A stretch of 6,237 nucleotides of DNA, from the NCBI GenBank assembly GCA_023700885.1, contig JAMPYA010000135.1, positions 1 through 6,237 of the forward strand, in the 5' to 3' direction. A program made the position numbers and the translations under genes. Position 1 is the stretch's first letter. Each line of letters begins with the position of its first letter. The notes below the pieces were generated by a model. That model was not told where the DNA came from and did not search any database. It was given only the letters and a program-made list of their open reading frames with translations. Shown piece by piece: positions 1-6,237 of the stretch. The stretch comes from Flavobacteriaceae bacterium (GTDB taxonomy: Bacteria > Bacteroidota > Bacteroidia > Flavobacteriales > Flavobacteriaceae).

Positions 1-20
1 CAGTAATAGTTTAACAGATT

Positions 21-431
21 TTATCTATTATACAAATATGATTGTAAAATAATAGTAGCACTAATCTCATCTATTAATTTTTTATTCTGACGTTGTTTTT
101 TTGATAATCCGCTGTCAATCATAGTTTGAAAAGCCATTTTTGAAGTAAAACGTTCATCAATTCTGATAATAGGAATTGAAGGATGAATTTGTGCTAATTT
201 CTGTACAAAAAATTTAATAAATTCCTCACTTTCACTGGGTTGATTATTGAGTTGTTTAGCCTCACCAACAATAAATAAACTTACTTTTTCTGTTTTCAGA
301 TAATTAGATATAAAGGTAAATATATTTGGAGTTTCTATTGTTGTTAAACCAGATGCAATGAGTTGTAATTCATCTGTAACAGCAATTCCTATTCTTTTTA
401 AACCATAATCAAAAGCTAATATTCTACTCAT
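21..431 (-). CDS. ruvX: Putative pre-16S rRNA nuclease / Holliday junction resolvase RuvX (YqgF family)
   Basis: This encodes a 136-residue cytoplasmic protein of the YqgF/RuvX family. The family has an RNase H-like fold and is linked to pre-16S rRNA 5'-end maturation and, by some studies, Holliday-junction resolution. The N-terminal FDYG motif carries the first catalytic acid (D8). It is followed by IVGEAKQL at about 54-61, the DERFTS motif at 92-97, and LIDEISATIILQSYL at 119-133 with the last acid, D121. The length is typical and the ends look intact, with a TAA stop. I chose the ATG at 431. The frame stays open to a TTG at 452, but that codon lies inside a good -7 promoter element and would add only the non-family residues MYKIFFL. 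There is no Shine-Dalgarno sequence. One small oddity is that the proline usual in the GxP part of the second motif is alanine here (A58). The gene is divergent from dapD. The identification is firm, but which activity dominates in vivo is not known from sequence. Confidence 0.95.
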   Translation of the reverse strand: MSRILAFDYGLKRIGIAVTDELQLIASGLTTIETPNIFTFISNYLKTEKVSLFIVGEAKQLNNQPSESEEFIKFFVQKLAQIHPSIPIIRIDERFTSKMAFQTMIDSGLSKKQRQNKKLIDEISATIILQSYLYNR

Positions 432-449
432 CAAAAAAAATATTTTATA

Positions 450-477
450 CAAAAGTACACAATTTGAGTGGTTCCAA
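450..477 (-). promoter_or_regulatory. Bacteroidota-type promoter for ruvX
   Basis: On the minus strand, positions 457-450 read TACTTTTG, a perfect match to the Bacteroidota -7 consensus TAnnTTTG. Seventeen bases upstream is a TTG (477-475) that fits the -33 element at the short end of the accepted spacing. Transcription would start a few bases downstream, leaving a leader of only about 10-15 nt before the ATG at 431. This is inferred from the motif match and position only. Confidence 0.6.
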
Positions 478-508
478 TAAAATGGGATGAAAATCTACAA
501 ATGATTGT

Positions 509-516
509 TATCTTTG
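509..516 (+). promoter_or_regulatory. Bacteroidota-type -7 promoter element for dapD
   Basis: Positions 509-516 read TATCTTTG, a perfect match to TAnnTTTG, and lie 17 bp before the dapD start codon. The predicted transcript would have a very short leader of about 10 nt. I see no TTG at the expected -33 distance (about 483-491), so the upstream half is weak or degenerate. The element probably drives dapD and perhaps the following nucleotidyltransferase gene. Confidence 0.55.
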
Positions 517-533
517 CACTTTAATCAAATTAT

Positions 534-1349
534 ATGAAAGAATTACAAAAGATAATTGAACAGGCTTGGGACAACAGAGCTTTATTGAAAGAAAAAGATA
601 CTCAAGAAGCAATTAGAGAAGTCATTAATTTATTGGATAATGGAAAAGTTCGTGTTGCTGAACCCATCGAAAATGGTTGGAAAGTGAATGAATGGATTAA
701 AAAAGCGGTAGTTCTTTATTTTCCAATTCAAAAAATGGAAACTTTTGAGGTTGGAATATTTGAATATCACGATAAAATTCCGCTAAAAAAAGGATATGCA
801 GAAAAAGGAATTCGAGTGGTTCCTCATGCTGTTGCCAGACATGGTTCTTATATTGCTTCTGGAACTATACTAATGCCTAGTTATGTAAATATTGGTGCTT
901 ATGTAGATTCAGGAACGATGGTAGATACTTGGGCAACCGTTGGTAGTTGTGCTCAGATTGGTAAAAATGTGCACTTAAGTGGAGGTGTAGGTATAGGCGG
1001 AGTATTAGAACCTTTACAAGCTGCACCGGTAATTATTGAAGACAATGCTTTTATTGGTTCAAGATGTATAGTAGTCGAAGGGGTTCATGTGGAAAGTGAA
1101 GCGGTTTTAGGAGCTAATGTGGTATTAACAGGCAGTACCAAAATTATTGATGTAACTCAGGAAATTCCGGTAGAATATAAAGGTAGAGTTCCTGCCAGAA
1201 GCGTTGTGATTCCTGGTAGTTATACTAAAAAATTTGCTGGTGGAGATTATCAAGTCCCTTGTGCTTTAATTATTGGAAAACGCAAACCATCTACAGATTT
1301 AAAAACTTCCTTAAATGATGCTTTAAGAGAGTATGATGTTGCGGTATAA
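534..1349 (+). CDS. dapD: 2,3,4,5-tetrahydropyridine-2,6-dicarboxylate N-succinyltransferase
   Basis: DapD transfers a succinyl group from succinyl-CoA to tetrahydrodipicolinate. This commits the succinylase branch of the diaminopimelate/lysine pathway, which feeds both protein synthesis and peptidoglycan. The 271-residue length matches the family (E. coli DapD has 274). An N-terminal helical region (about 1-95, including VNEWIKKAVVLYF at 51-63) precedes a left-handed beta-helix of hexapeptide repeats from about 100 to 245. The family signature runs from MVDTWATVGSCAQIG (129-143) through HLSGGVGIGGVLEP (147-160), and the C-terminal LNDALREY is at 260-267. The enzyme is expected to be a cytoplasmic trimer. 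The ATG at 534 is preceded by an A/T-rich leader with no Shine-Dalgarno sequence, and the stop is TAA. The gene appears intact. It is divergent from ruvX and is followed after 66 bp by the tRNA nucleotidyltransferase gene in the same direction, so read-through is possible. Its presence implies the succinylase rather than the DapL aminotransferase route. Confidence 0.97.
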   Translation: MKELQKIIEQAWDNRALLKEKDTQEAIREVINLLDNGKVRVAEPIENGWKVNEWIKKAVVLYFPIQKMETFEVGIFEYHDKIPLKKGYAEKGIRVVPHAVARHGSYIASGTILMPSYVNIGAYVDSGTMVDTWATVGSCAQIGKNVHLSGGVGIGGVLEPLQAAPVIIEDNAFIGSRCIVVEGVHVESEAVLGANVVLTGSTKIIDVTQEIPVEYKGRVPARSVVIPGSYTKKFAGGDYQVPCALIIGKRKPSTDLKTSLNDALREYDVAV

Positions 1350-1379
1350 TAATTCTAAATTTAAAAAATAAATTTCTAA

Positions 1380-1401
1380 GGATGATTTTTTTTGATCATC
1401 C
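1380..1401. repeat. Inverted repeat / hairpin between dapD and the tRNA nucleotidyltransferase gene
   Basis: GGATGAT (1380-1386) and ATCATCC (1395-1401) are perfect reverse complements around an 8-base T-rich loop. This would give a 7-bp stem ending 14 nt before the next start codon. The stem contains three G-C pairs. It is not followed by a run of T on either strand, so it is a poor intrinsic terminator. It could be a weak terminator/attenuator, an RNA-processing site or a protein-binding site. The stem is seen directly; the role is unknown. Confidence 0.5.
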
Positions 1402-1414
1402 GAAAATAATTTTC
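1402..1414. repeat. Second, A/T-rich inverted repeat abutting the first
   Basis: Positions 1402-1414 read GAAAATAATTTTC, a perfect inverted repeat around a central A. It starts at the base after the previous hairpin and ends 1 bp before the ATG at 1416. As RNA it could form only a weak 5-bp stem (GAAAA/TTTTC, loop TAA). Short A/T palindromes arise often by chance in DNA of this composition, so functional meaning is uncertain. Confidence 0.3.
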
Positions 1415-1415
1415 A

Positions 1416-2834
1416 ATGCAACATATCAATTACAGTTCAGCACTTTCATGGCCTATTTTCGAGTTAATTTCTTCCGTTGCTGATAAAATGAATATAGAAA
1501 CTTATGTTATTGGCGGATTTGTACGTGATTTCTTTTTAAAACGTGATTTTAAAAAAGATATTGATATTGTAGCTGTAGGAAGCGGAATAGAACTGGCAGA
1601 AAAAGTGGCTGCTAAATTACCCAATAAGCCAAAAGTGCAAGTTTTTAAAAATTACGGAACCGCCATGTTTCGTTATCAAGATGTTGATATTGAGTTTGTT
1701 GGTGCAAGAAAAGAGTCTTATTCTGAAGAGAGTAGAAATCCATCAGTAGAGATTGGAACCTTAGAAGATGACCAAAAAAGAAGAGATTTTACTATAAATG
1801 CATTAGCTTTAAGTTTAAATAAAAGAGATTATGGCGCTTTATTAGATCCATTTAATGGATTGATGCATTTAGATCAAAAGTGTATTAAAACACCCTTGAA
1901 CCCTGATATTACCTATTCAGATGATCCTTTAAGAATGTTGCGAGCCATTCGTTTTTCTGCACAACTTCAATTTGAAATTCATGCTGATTCATTTGAAGCT
2001 ATTAAAAGAAATGCCAATCGACTTGAAATAATTTCCAGTGAAAGAATCATAGATGAATTGAATAAAATATTGTTGACAGATAAACCATCAATTGGTTTAA
2101 AAATGCTTGATGATGCTGAATTATTACAACTTATTTTACCTGAAGTTACTGCATTGAAAGGTGTTGAAGATATAGACGGTCAAAAACATAAAGATAATTT
2201 TTATCACACTTTTGAAGTTGTTGATAATATTGCTAAAAACACCGAAGATGTTTGGTTGCGTTGGGCTGCTTTACTTCATGATATTGGTAAAGCTCCTACC
2301 AAAAAATTTGACAAGAATTTAGGATGGACGTTTCATGGACACGAGTTTATAGGTTCAAAAATGGTGTATAAATTGTTCAAACGTTTACATATGCCTTTAA
2401 ACAATAAGTTGAAATTAGTACAAAAATTAGTATTATTAAGCTCTCGTCCAATTGTACTTGCTCAGGAAGTTACAGATGCTGCTGTAAGAAGATTGATTTA
2501 TGATGCAGGTGAAGATATTGATGCCTTAATGACTTTGTGTGAGGCAGATATTACTACTAAAAACCCTAAACGATTTAAAGTATATCATAAAAACTTTGAG
2601 TTAGTTCGTCAGAAAATTAAAGAGGTTGAAGAACGAGATCATATTCGAAACTTTCAACCACCAATTTCTGGTGAATTGATTATGGAAACCTTTAATCTGA
2701 ATCCTTGTAGAGAAATAGGTATTTTAAAAGAAGCTATTAAAGAAGCTATTTTAGAAGGAGAAATTCCAAATGAATTTGAAGCGTCCTTCCAATTTATGTT
2801 GGAAAAAGCTGAGAAATTAGGATTAAAAAAATAA
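1416..2834 (+). CDS. cca: CCA-adding tRNA nucleotidyltransferase with C-terminal HD domain
   Basis: This 472-residue protein belongs to the class II tRNA nucleotidyltransferase / poly(A) polymerase family, which adds or repairs the 3'-terminal CCA of tRNA in the cytoplasm. The nucleotidyltransferase head shows GGFVRD (33-38), the metal-binding DxD pair D48/D50 in KKDIDIVAVG, and RRDFTINAL (122-130). It is followed by LLDPFNG (142-148), DDPLRMLRAIRF (169-180, the position of the base-selecting EDxxR motif, with D for E), and the SSERIIDEL tRNA-binding region (207-215). An HD phosphohydrolase-like domain follows, with H264, H288-D289 in LLHDIGK, H307/H309 and a candidate last acid, D378. The start at 1416 has no Shine-Dalgarno sequence but places GGFVRD at the expected distance. 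There is no obvious separate promoter, so transcription may continue from dapD. A poly(A) polymerase cannot be excluded from sequence alone, but the HD domain and motif set favour CCA addition. Confidence 0.9.
   Translation: MQHINYSSALSWPIFELISSVADKMNIETYVIGGFVRDFFLKRDFKKDIDIVAVGSGIELAEKVAAKLPNKPKVQVFKNYGTAMFRYQDVDIEFVGARKESYSEESRNPSVEIGTLEDDQKRRDFTINALALSLNKRDYGALLDPFNGLMHLDQKCIKTPLNPDITYSDDPLRMLRAIRFSAQLQFEIHADSFEAIKRNANRLEIISSERIIDELNKILLTDKPSIGLKMLDDAELLQLILPEVTALKGVEDIDGQKHKDNFYHTFEVVDNIAKNTEDVWLRWAALLHDIGKAPTKKFDKNLGWTFHGHEFIGSKMVYKLFKRLHMPLNNKLKLVQKLVLLSSRPIVLAQEVTDAAVRRLIYDAGEDIDALMTLCEADITTKNPKRFKVYHKNFELVRQKIKEVEERDHIRNFQPPISGELIMETFNLNPCREIGILKEAIKEAILEGEIPNEFEASFQFMLEKAEKLGLKK
2727..2750 (+). 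repeat. Perfect 12-bp in-frame tandem duplication in cca
   Basis: The unit AAAGAAGCTATT occurs twice head to tail and is in frame, encoding KEAIKEAI at residues 438-445 near the C terminus of the nucleotidyltransferase. The reading frame is kept. The helix it encodes resembles the usual C-terminal region of the family, so it may be shared helical periodicity rather than a recent duplication. Confidence 0.6.
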
Positions 2835-2844
2835 AGTTTTTTAA
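2823..2844. other. A/T-only hairpin spanning both stop codons of a convergent gene pair
   Basis: TTAAAAAA (2823-2830) and TTTTTTAA (2837-2844) are perfect reverse complements around a 6-base loop. The stem covers the end of cca, whose TAA is at 2832-2834, and the end of the exporter gene, whose TAA is at 2841-2843 on the minus strand. A symmetric A-tract/T-tract structure is the usual form of a bidirectional terminator, but this stem has no G-C pairs and would be weak. I see no better terminator at this junction. Confidence 0.3.
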
Positions 2845-4670
2845 AAAGACTGCATGTTAACTAATTTTTCATAAACACCTTTTTTTGCTATTAATTCATC
2901 GTGTTTGCCTTGCTCTACAATTTTTCCTTTCTTCATTACCACAATTAAATCGGCTTTTTGAATAGTAGATAAACGGTGTGCTATAACTAATGAAGTTCTA
3001 TTTTGCATCATTTTATCAAATGCTTTTTGAACTAATTGTTCAGATTCTGTATCAAGTGCTGAAGTAGCTTCGTCCAAAACCATAATTGGAGGATTTTTTA
3101 ATACAGCTCTGGCAATACTGATACGTTGTTTTTGTCCGCCCGATAATTTATTCCCACTATCACCTATGTTGGTATTTATTCCTAAAGGCAAATCAACCAC
3201 AAATTCATAAGCATTAGCAATTTTTAAAGCTTCAATTACTTCTTCATCTGTTGCATTAATTTTACCTATTAATACATTGTTTTTGATGGTATCATTAAAT
3301 AATAGAGAATCTTGAGTAACCAATCCAATTTGATTTCTTAAAGAGTTTATAGTCATTGTTTTAATATCAATTCCGTCCATTTTAATGACACCTTCATTCA
3401 CATCATAAAAACGTGTAATTAAATTGGCAATAGTAGATTTACCACTTCCTGATTGTCCTACCAACGCAACAGATTGTCCTTTAGGAATCGTAAGTGTAAA
3501 ATTTTCTAATACCATTTCATTTTCATATTTAAATGAAATATTTTCAAATTGTATTGATTTTTGAAAAGAGACATGTTTAATTGCATTTTTTTCATCTGGA
3601 ATGGTGTCCTCAGTATTTAATATTTCTAATACGCGCTCTGCTGCCGCATTTCCTTTTCTAACACTATATCCAGCTTTTGAAATGGCTTTTGCCGGCGTTA
3701 ATATATTGTAGGCCAATCCGATATAGGAAAGAAATATAGCCGGTTCTAAAGTTTGATCTACAAAAACTAAATTACCGCCATACCATAATAAACCGGCTAT
3801 CACAAGAATTCCTAAAAATTCGCTTGCTGGTGATGCTAAGTTTTGACGGTTTAATAATTTATTGGAAATTGAAAAGAATCGCTCTGTCGATATTTGAAAT
3901 TTATTATTGAAATTTTCTTCAGAATTAAAACTTTTAATCACTTTTAAACCTGTAATAGTTTCATCTAAAAGCGATAAAAAATGTCCTTGCTCTTGTTGTG
4001 CTTTATCCGATTGTCGTTTTAATTTTTTACCAATGGCTGAAATGATAAATCCGGAAATTGGTATAAAGATAAAAACAAACATGGTTAATTTCGGACTTAA
4101 AAAGAACATCGTAAAAATGGTAAAAATTATAGTAAGTGGCTCTCTTACAATGAGTTCTAATATTGATAAAAATGAATGTTGAATTTCTAATACATCAGTA
4201 GATATTCTTGAAATAACATCTCCTTTTCTTTTTTCTGAGAAAAACGAAATGGGTAATGTAACAACCTTCGCATACAATTCGTTACGAATATCGCGTAATA
4301 CACCGTTACGCAAAAACGTAATAAAATACATCGCTAAATAATTAAAAATATTTTTCAATAAGAAAATCGAGATAATTACGATAATCATATAGGTTAATAC
4401 TTGAAATTTGCCATCTTCTTCTATGGCATGGGCTATGTAATAGTTTAAAGAATCAACAAAAAAATCTTTTAAAGTTAAAATTCCGTTATAAACTGGTTCT
4501 GAAGTTACTGGTTTTATTTTGGTAGTTTCAAACAAAACTTTTAACATCGGAATTAAAGCGACAAAAGAAAGTGCACTGAATAAAGCGTAAAAAATATTGG
4601 CGATGATATTTAAAATACCATAAATTTTATAGGGTAATGCAAATCGGAATATCTGTTTAAAATAATTCAT
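2841..4670 (-). CDS. MsbA-like ABC exporter, fused permease and ATPase
   Basis: This is a 609-residue half-transporter of the type IV (MsbA/LmrA-like) ABC exporter family, expected to work as a homodimer in the inner membrane. The N-terminal ~330 residues form the six-helix membrane domain, with clear hydrophobic segments near 15-46, 91-120, 168-192, 194-213 and 284-320. The ATPase domain shows the A-loop tyrosine Y382, Walker A GQSGSGKST (405-413), Q-loop Q453 in VTQD, signature LSGGQ (509-513), Walker B IMVLDE (529-534), SALD (537-540) and switch histidine H565. All catalytic residues are present. In Gram-negative bacteria the closest well-known relative, MsbA, flips lipid A, but related proteins export other lipids, peptides or drugs, so I give no symbol. 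The ATG at 4670 lacks a Shine-Dalgarno sequence. The gene lies 55 bp downstream of the mutase gene on the same strand and ends 6 bp from the stop of cca. Confidence 0.93.
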   Translation of the reverse strand: MNYFKQIFRFALPYKIYGILNIIANIFYALFSALSFVALIPMLKVLFETTKIKPVTSEPVYNGILTLKDFFVDSLNYYIAHAIEEDGKFQVLTYMIIVIISIFLLKNIFNYLAMYFITFLRNGVLRDIRNELYAKVVTLPISFFSEKRKGDVISRISTDVLEIQHSFLSILELIVREPLTIIFTIFTMFFLSPKLTMFVFIFIPISGFIISAIGKKLKRQSDKAQQEQGHFLSLLDETITGLKVIKSFNSEENFNNKFQISTERFFSISNKLLNRQNLASPASEFLGILVIAGLLWYGGNLVFVDQTLEPAIFLSYIGLAYNILTPAKAISKAGYSVRKGNAAAERVLEILNTEDTIPDEKNAIKHVSFQKSIQFENISFKYENEMVLENFTLTIPKGQSVALVGQSGSGKSTIANLITRFYDVNEGVIKMDGIDIKTMTINSLRNQIGLVTQDSLLFNDTIKNNVLIGKINATDEEVIEALKIANAYEFVVDLPLGINTNIGDSGNKLSGGQKQRISIARAVLKNPPIMVLDEATSALDTESEQLVQKAFDKMMQNRTSLVIAHRLSTIQKADLIVVMKKGKIVEQGKHDELIAKKGVYEKLVNMQSF

Positions 4671-4694
4671 TTATTGAATTTAAGTTGATAATAT

Positions 4695-4711
4695 CATAAC
4701 CAAATGTTATG
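4695..4711. repeat. Short inverted repeat in the mutase-exporter gap
   Basis: CATAAC (4695-4700) and GTTATG (4706-4711) are perfect reverse complements around a 5-base spacer. On the minus strand the 3' part of this repeat overlaps AACATTTG (4708-4701), a one-mismatch version of the -7 element, about 30 nt before the exporter start codon. No TTG sits at the matching -33 distance. It could be an operator over a weak internal promoter, a weak RNA hairpin, or chance. Confidence 0.3.
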
Positions 4712-4725
4712 TTTCTTGAGTATTA

Positions 4726-6237
4726 TTAAAGATTGAGTTCTTTTATAATTCGTTTAATTTTTGCATCTAACTCATTTTCAACAAGTTTAGCTTTTTTTAT
4801 TGAATCTAACGGCTTTTTTACACTAAAATAAAATTTAATTTTAGGCTCTGTACCACTTGGTCTAGCTGCAATAGATGTTCCATCTTCCATCTCATAAATC
4901 AATACATTTGATTTTGGAATGTTTATAGAAATTGTTTCTCCTGTTAGCATATTGGTTTTTATGGATGATTGATAATCATTGATAAAAATTACTTTTGAAC
5001 CATCAATTTCTGTTAAAGGGTTTTCTCTTAAATCAACCATCATTTGAGCAATTTTCTCGGCTCCATCCATTCCTTTCTTTACAATAGAAATTAAATGTTC
5101 TTTATAAAAATGATGTTTTTGATACAATTTCAACAGTTCTTCATACAATGAACTTCCATTTGCTTTAGCATCTGCGGCAATTTCACATGCAAGTAGTGTA
5201 GCAGTTACAGCATCTTTATCGCGTATAAAATCACCCACCATAAATCCGAAACTTTCTTCGCCACCACCAATAAATTCTTGATGACTATTTTCGCGAATCA
5301 TACTGGCAATCCATTTAAATCCTGTTAAACCAATTTTACACTCTACGCCATAACTGTTTGCAATTTCCTTAACTAAATTGGTAGATACAATGGTAGAACC
5401 AATAAATTGATTTCCGTTAAGTTTCCCGGCTTCTTGCCATTTTTTAATGAGGAAATCAGACATTATACTCATCGTTTGATTACCGTTGAGTAAAATCATA
5501 TTTCCTTCTAAATCACGCACTGCAACGCCAACTCTGTCACTATCAGGATCAGTTCCAATAACGATATCTGCTTGAACTTTATCGGCTAAATCCAATGCCA
5601 TTTTTAAGGCAGCAGGTTCTTCAGGATTTGGAGATGCTACAGAAGGAAAATTTCCGTTTGGTTCGCGTTGTTCTTCAACTATATGCACATCAGTATAACC
5701 AGCTTTAGTTAAAGCGGTAGGGACAGATTTAATAGAGGTTCCATGTAAAGAAGTAAATACAACTTTTAAATTTTCTTTTCCTTTGGTATCAAAAGTTCCG
5801 TTAGCAATAGAGGCTTCTATAAATGCATTGTCAATATCAGTGCTTATATATTCTATAAGTGTTGGTTTTGCATTAAAATTGATATCAGAAAAATCAACTT
5901 TATTAACTTCTTCAATAATTTCCTTGTCCTGAGGCGGAACAATTTGTGCTCCATCATTCCAATAAACTTTATACCCGTTGTATTCTGGCGGATTGTGAGA
6001 TGCTGTTAAAACAATACCTGCATCACATCCTAAATATCTAACAGCAAAAGATAATTCTGGAGTTGGGCGCATTTCATCAAAAAGATATACTTTGATGTTG
6101 TTAGCAGCAAAAACGTCTGCTACTAATTTTGCAAAGAGGTCACTATTATGACGGCAATCATAAGCAATTGCTACTTTTAATTCTTTGTTAGGGAATGATT
6201 TGATTAAATAATTAGAAAGCCCTTGTGTAGCTTGTCC
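4726..6237 (-). CDS. Phospho-sugar mutase (phosphoglucomutase/phosphomannomutase, PgcA/PGM2-like), N-terminus cut by the window edge
   Basis: This enzyme of the alpha-D-phosphohexomutase superfamily moves phosphate between C1 and C6 of glucose or mannose, supplying sugar 1-phosphates for polysaccharides and nucleotide sugars. The frame is open to the last base, giving 503 visible residues. The ATG at 6072 is internal: family-like sequence (KVAIAYDCRHNSDLF) continues upstream of it. Counting from the window edge, the motifs are the phosphoserine loop TASHNP (78-83, S80), metal-binding DPDSDR (230-235), sugar-binding GGGEESFGF (324-332) followed by GDFIRDKDAV, and phosphate-binding RPSGTEPK (459-466). 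The last three resemble the PgcA/PGM2 branch, whose members are about 575-600 residues, so roughly 70-100 residues are missing. The C terminus is complete, with TAA at 4728-4726. It precedes the exporter gene on the same strand by 55 bp, probably in one operon. Glucose versus mannose preference cannot be decided from sequence. Confidence 0.93.
   Translation of the reverse strand, partial: GQATQGLSNYLIKSFPNKELKVAIAYDCRHNSDLFAKLVADVFAANNIKVYLFDEMRPTPELSFAVRYLGCDAGIVLTASHNPPEYNGYKVYWNDGAQIVPPQDKEIIEEVNKVDFSDINFNAKPTLIEYISTDIDNAFIEASIANGTFDTKGKENLKVVFTSLHGTSIKSVPTALTKAGYTDVHIVEEQREPNGNFPSVASPNPEEPAALKMALDLADKVQADIVIGTDPDSDRVGVAVRDLEGNMILLNGNQTMSIMSDFLIKKWQEAGKLNGNQFIGSTIVSTNLVKEIANSYGVECKIGLTGFKWIASMIRENSHQEFIGGGEESFGFMVGDFIRDKDAVTATLLACEIAADAKANGSSLYEELLKLYQKHHFYKEHLISIVKKGMDGAEKIAQMMVDLRENPLTEIDGSKVIFINDYQSSIKTNMLTGETISINIPKSNVLIYEMEDGTSIAARPSGTEPKIKFYFSVKKPLDSIKKAKLVENELDAKIKRIIKELNL

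Noticed and set aside
1..20. The first 20 bases, downstream of ruvX, as the start of another gene or a terminator.
   Set aside because: The stretch is too short and shows no start codon on the minus strand, hairpin or T-run. A downstream gene may follow outside the window but cannot be seen.
1350..1415. A promoter for cca: the TTTTTTTG at 1387-1394 resembles a -7 element.
   Set aside because: It lacks the A of TAnnTTTG, has no TTG at the right distance and lies in the loop of the hairpin, so I did not annotate it as a promoter.
3907..4182. A 91-codon plus-strand open frame opposite the ABC exporter gene.
   Set aside because: It lies wholly antisense to the membrane domain of a clear 609-residue exporter, has no recognisable motif and no promoter, and looks like a by-product of the A/T-rich coding strand.
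6070..6072. The ATG at 6072 as the start of the mutase gene.
   Set aside because: The frame stays open to the window edge for 55 more codons with family-like sequence (such as AIAYDCRHNS), so this methionine is internal and the gene is cut by the window.
1..6237. A novel or accessory system such as defence, mobile, toxin-antitoxin, CRISPR, tRNA or riboswitch elements.
   Set aside because: All long frames belong to well-known housekeeping families with complete motifs, the gaps are 102 bp or shorter, and I see no direct repeats, transposase, tRNA-like or riboswitch-like structure.

Overview
The window looks like a piece of ordinary chromosome from a member of the Bacteroidota, most likely class Flavobacteriia. 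Three things suggest this. The DNA is strongly A+T-rich. None of the four visible start codons has a Shine-Dalgarno sequence; all follow A/T-rich leaders. The only convincing promoter elements are of the Bacteroidota type (TAnnTTTG at -7). The protein sequences also read as flavobacterial versions of their families. This placement is an inference by eye, not the result of a search.

Layout: on the minus strand, ruvX (21-431) runs away from a 102-bp divergent promoter region (432-533). From that region dapD (534-1349) and then a CCA-adding tRNA nucleotidyltransferase gene (1416-2834) run rightward. The 66-bp gap between dapD and the nucleotidyltransferase holds two abutting inverted repeats. 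The nucleotidyltransferase gene meets an MsbA-like ABC exporter gene (2841-4670, minus) tail to tail, with only 6 bp between the stop codons. Upstream of the exporter, on the same strand, lies a phospho-sugar mutase gene (4726-6237, minus). It runs off the right edge of the window, so its first residues are missing. The mutase and exporter are separated by 55 bp and are probably co-transcribed, mutase first.

Functionally these are housekeeping genes: RNA/DNA processing (RuvX), lysine and diaminopimelate synthesis for the cell wall (DapD), tRNA 3'-end maturation (Cca), export of a lipid or other hydrophobic substrate (ABC exporter), and interconversion of hexose phosphates (mutase). DapD, the mutase and possibly the exporter all touch cell-envelope synthesis, but nothing shows that they form a dedicated system. 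I found no mobile element, CRISPR array, RNA gene, toxin-antitoxin pair, defence module or other sign of an accessory region. I do not think the window holds an undescribed system. What deserves a second look is small-scale: the divergent promoter arrangement, the inverted repeats ahead of the nucleotidyltransferase, and the compact convergent junction.
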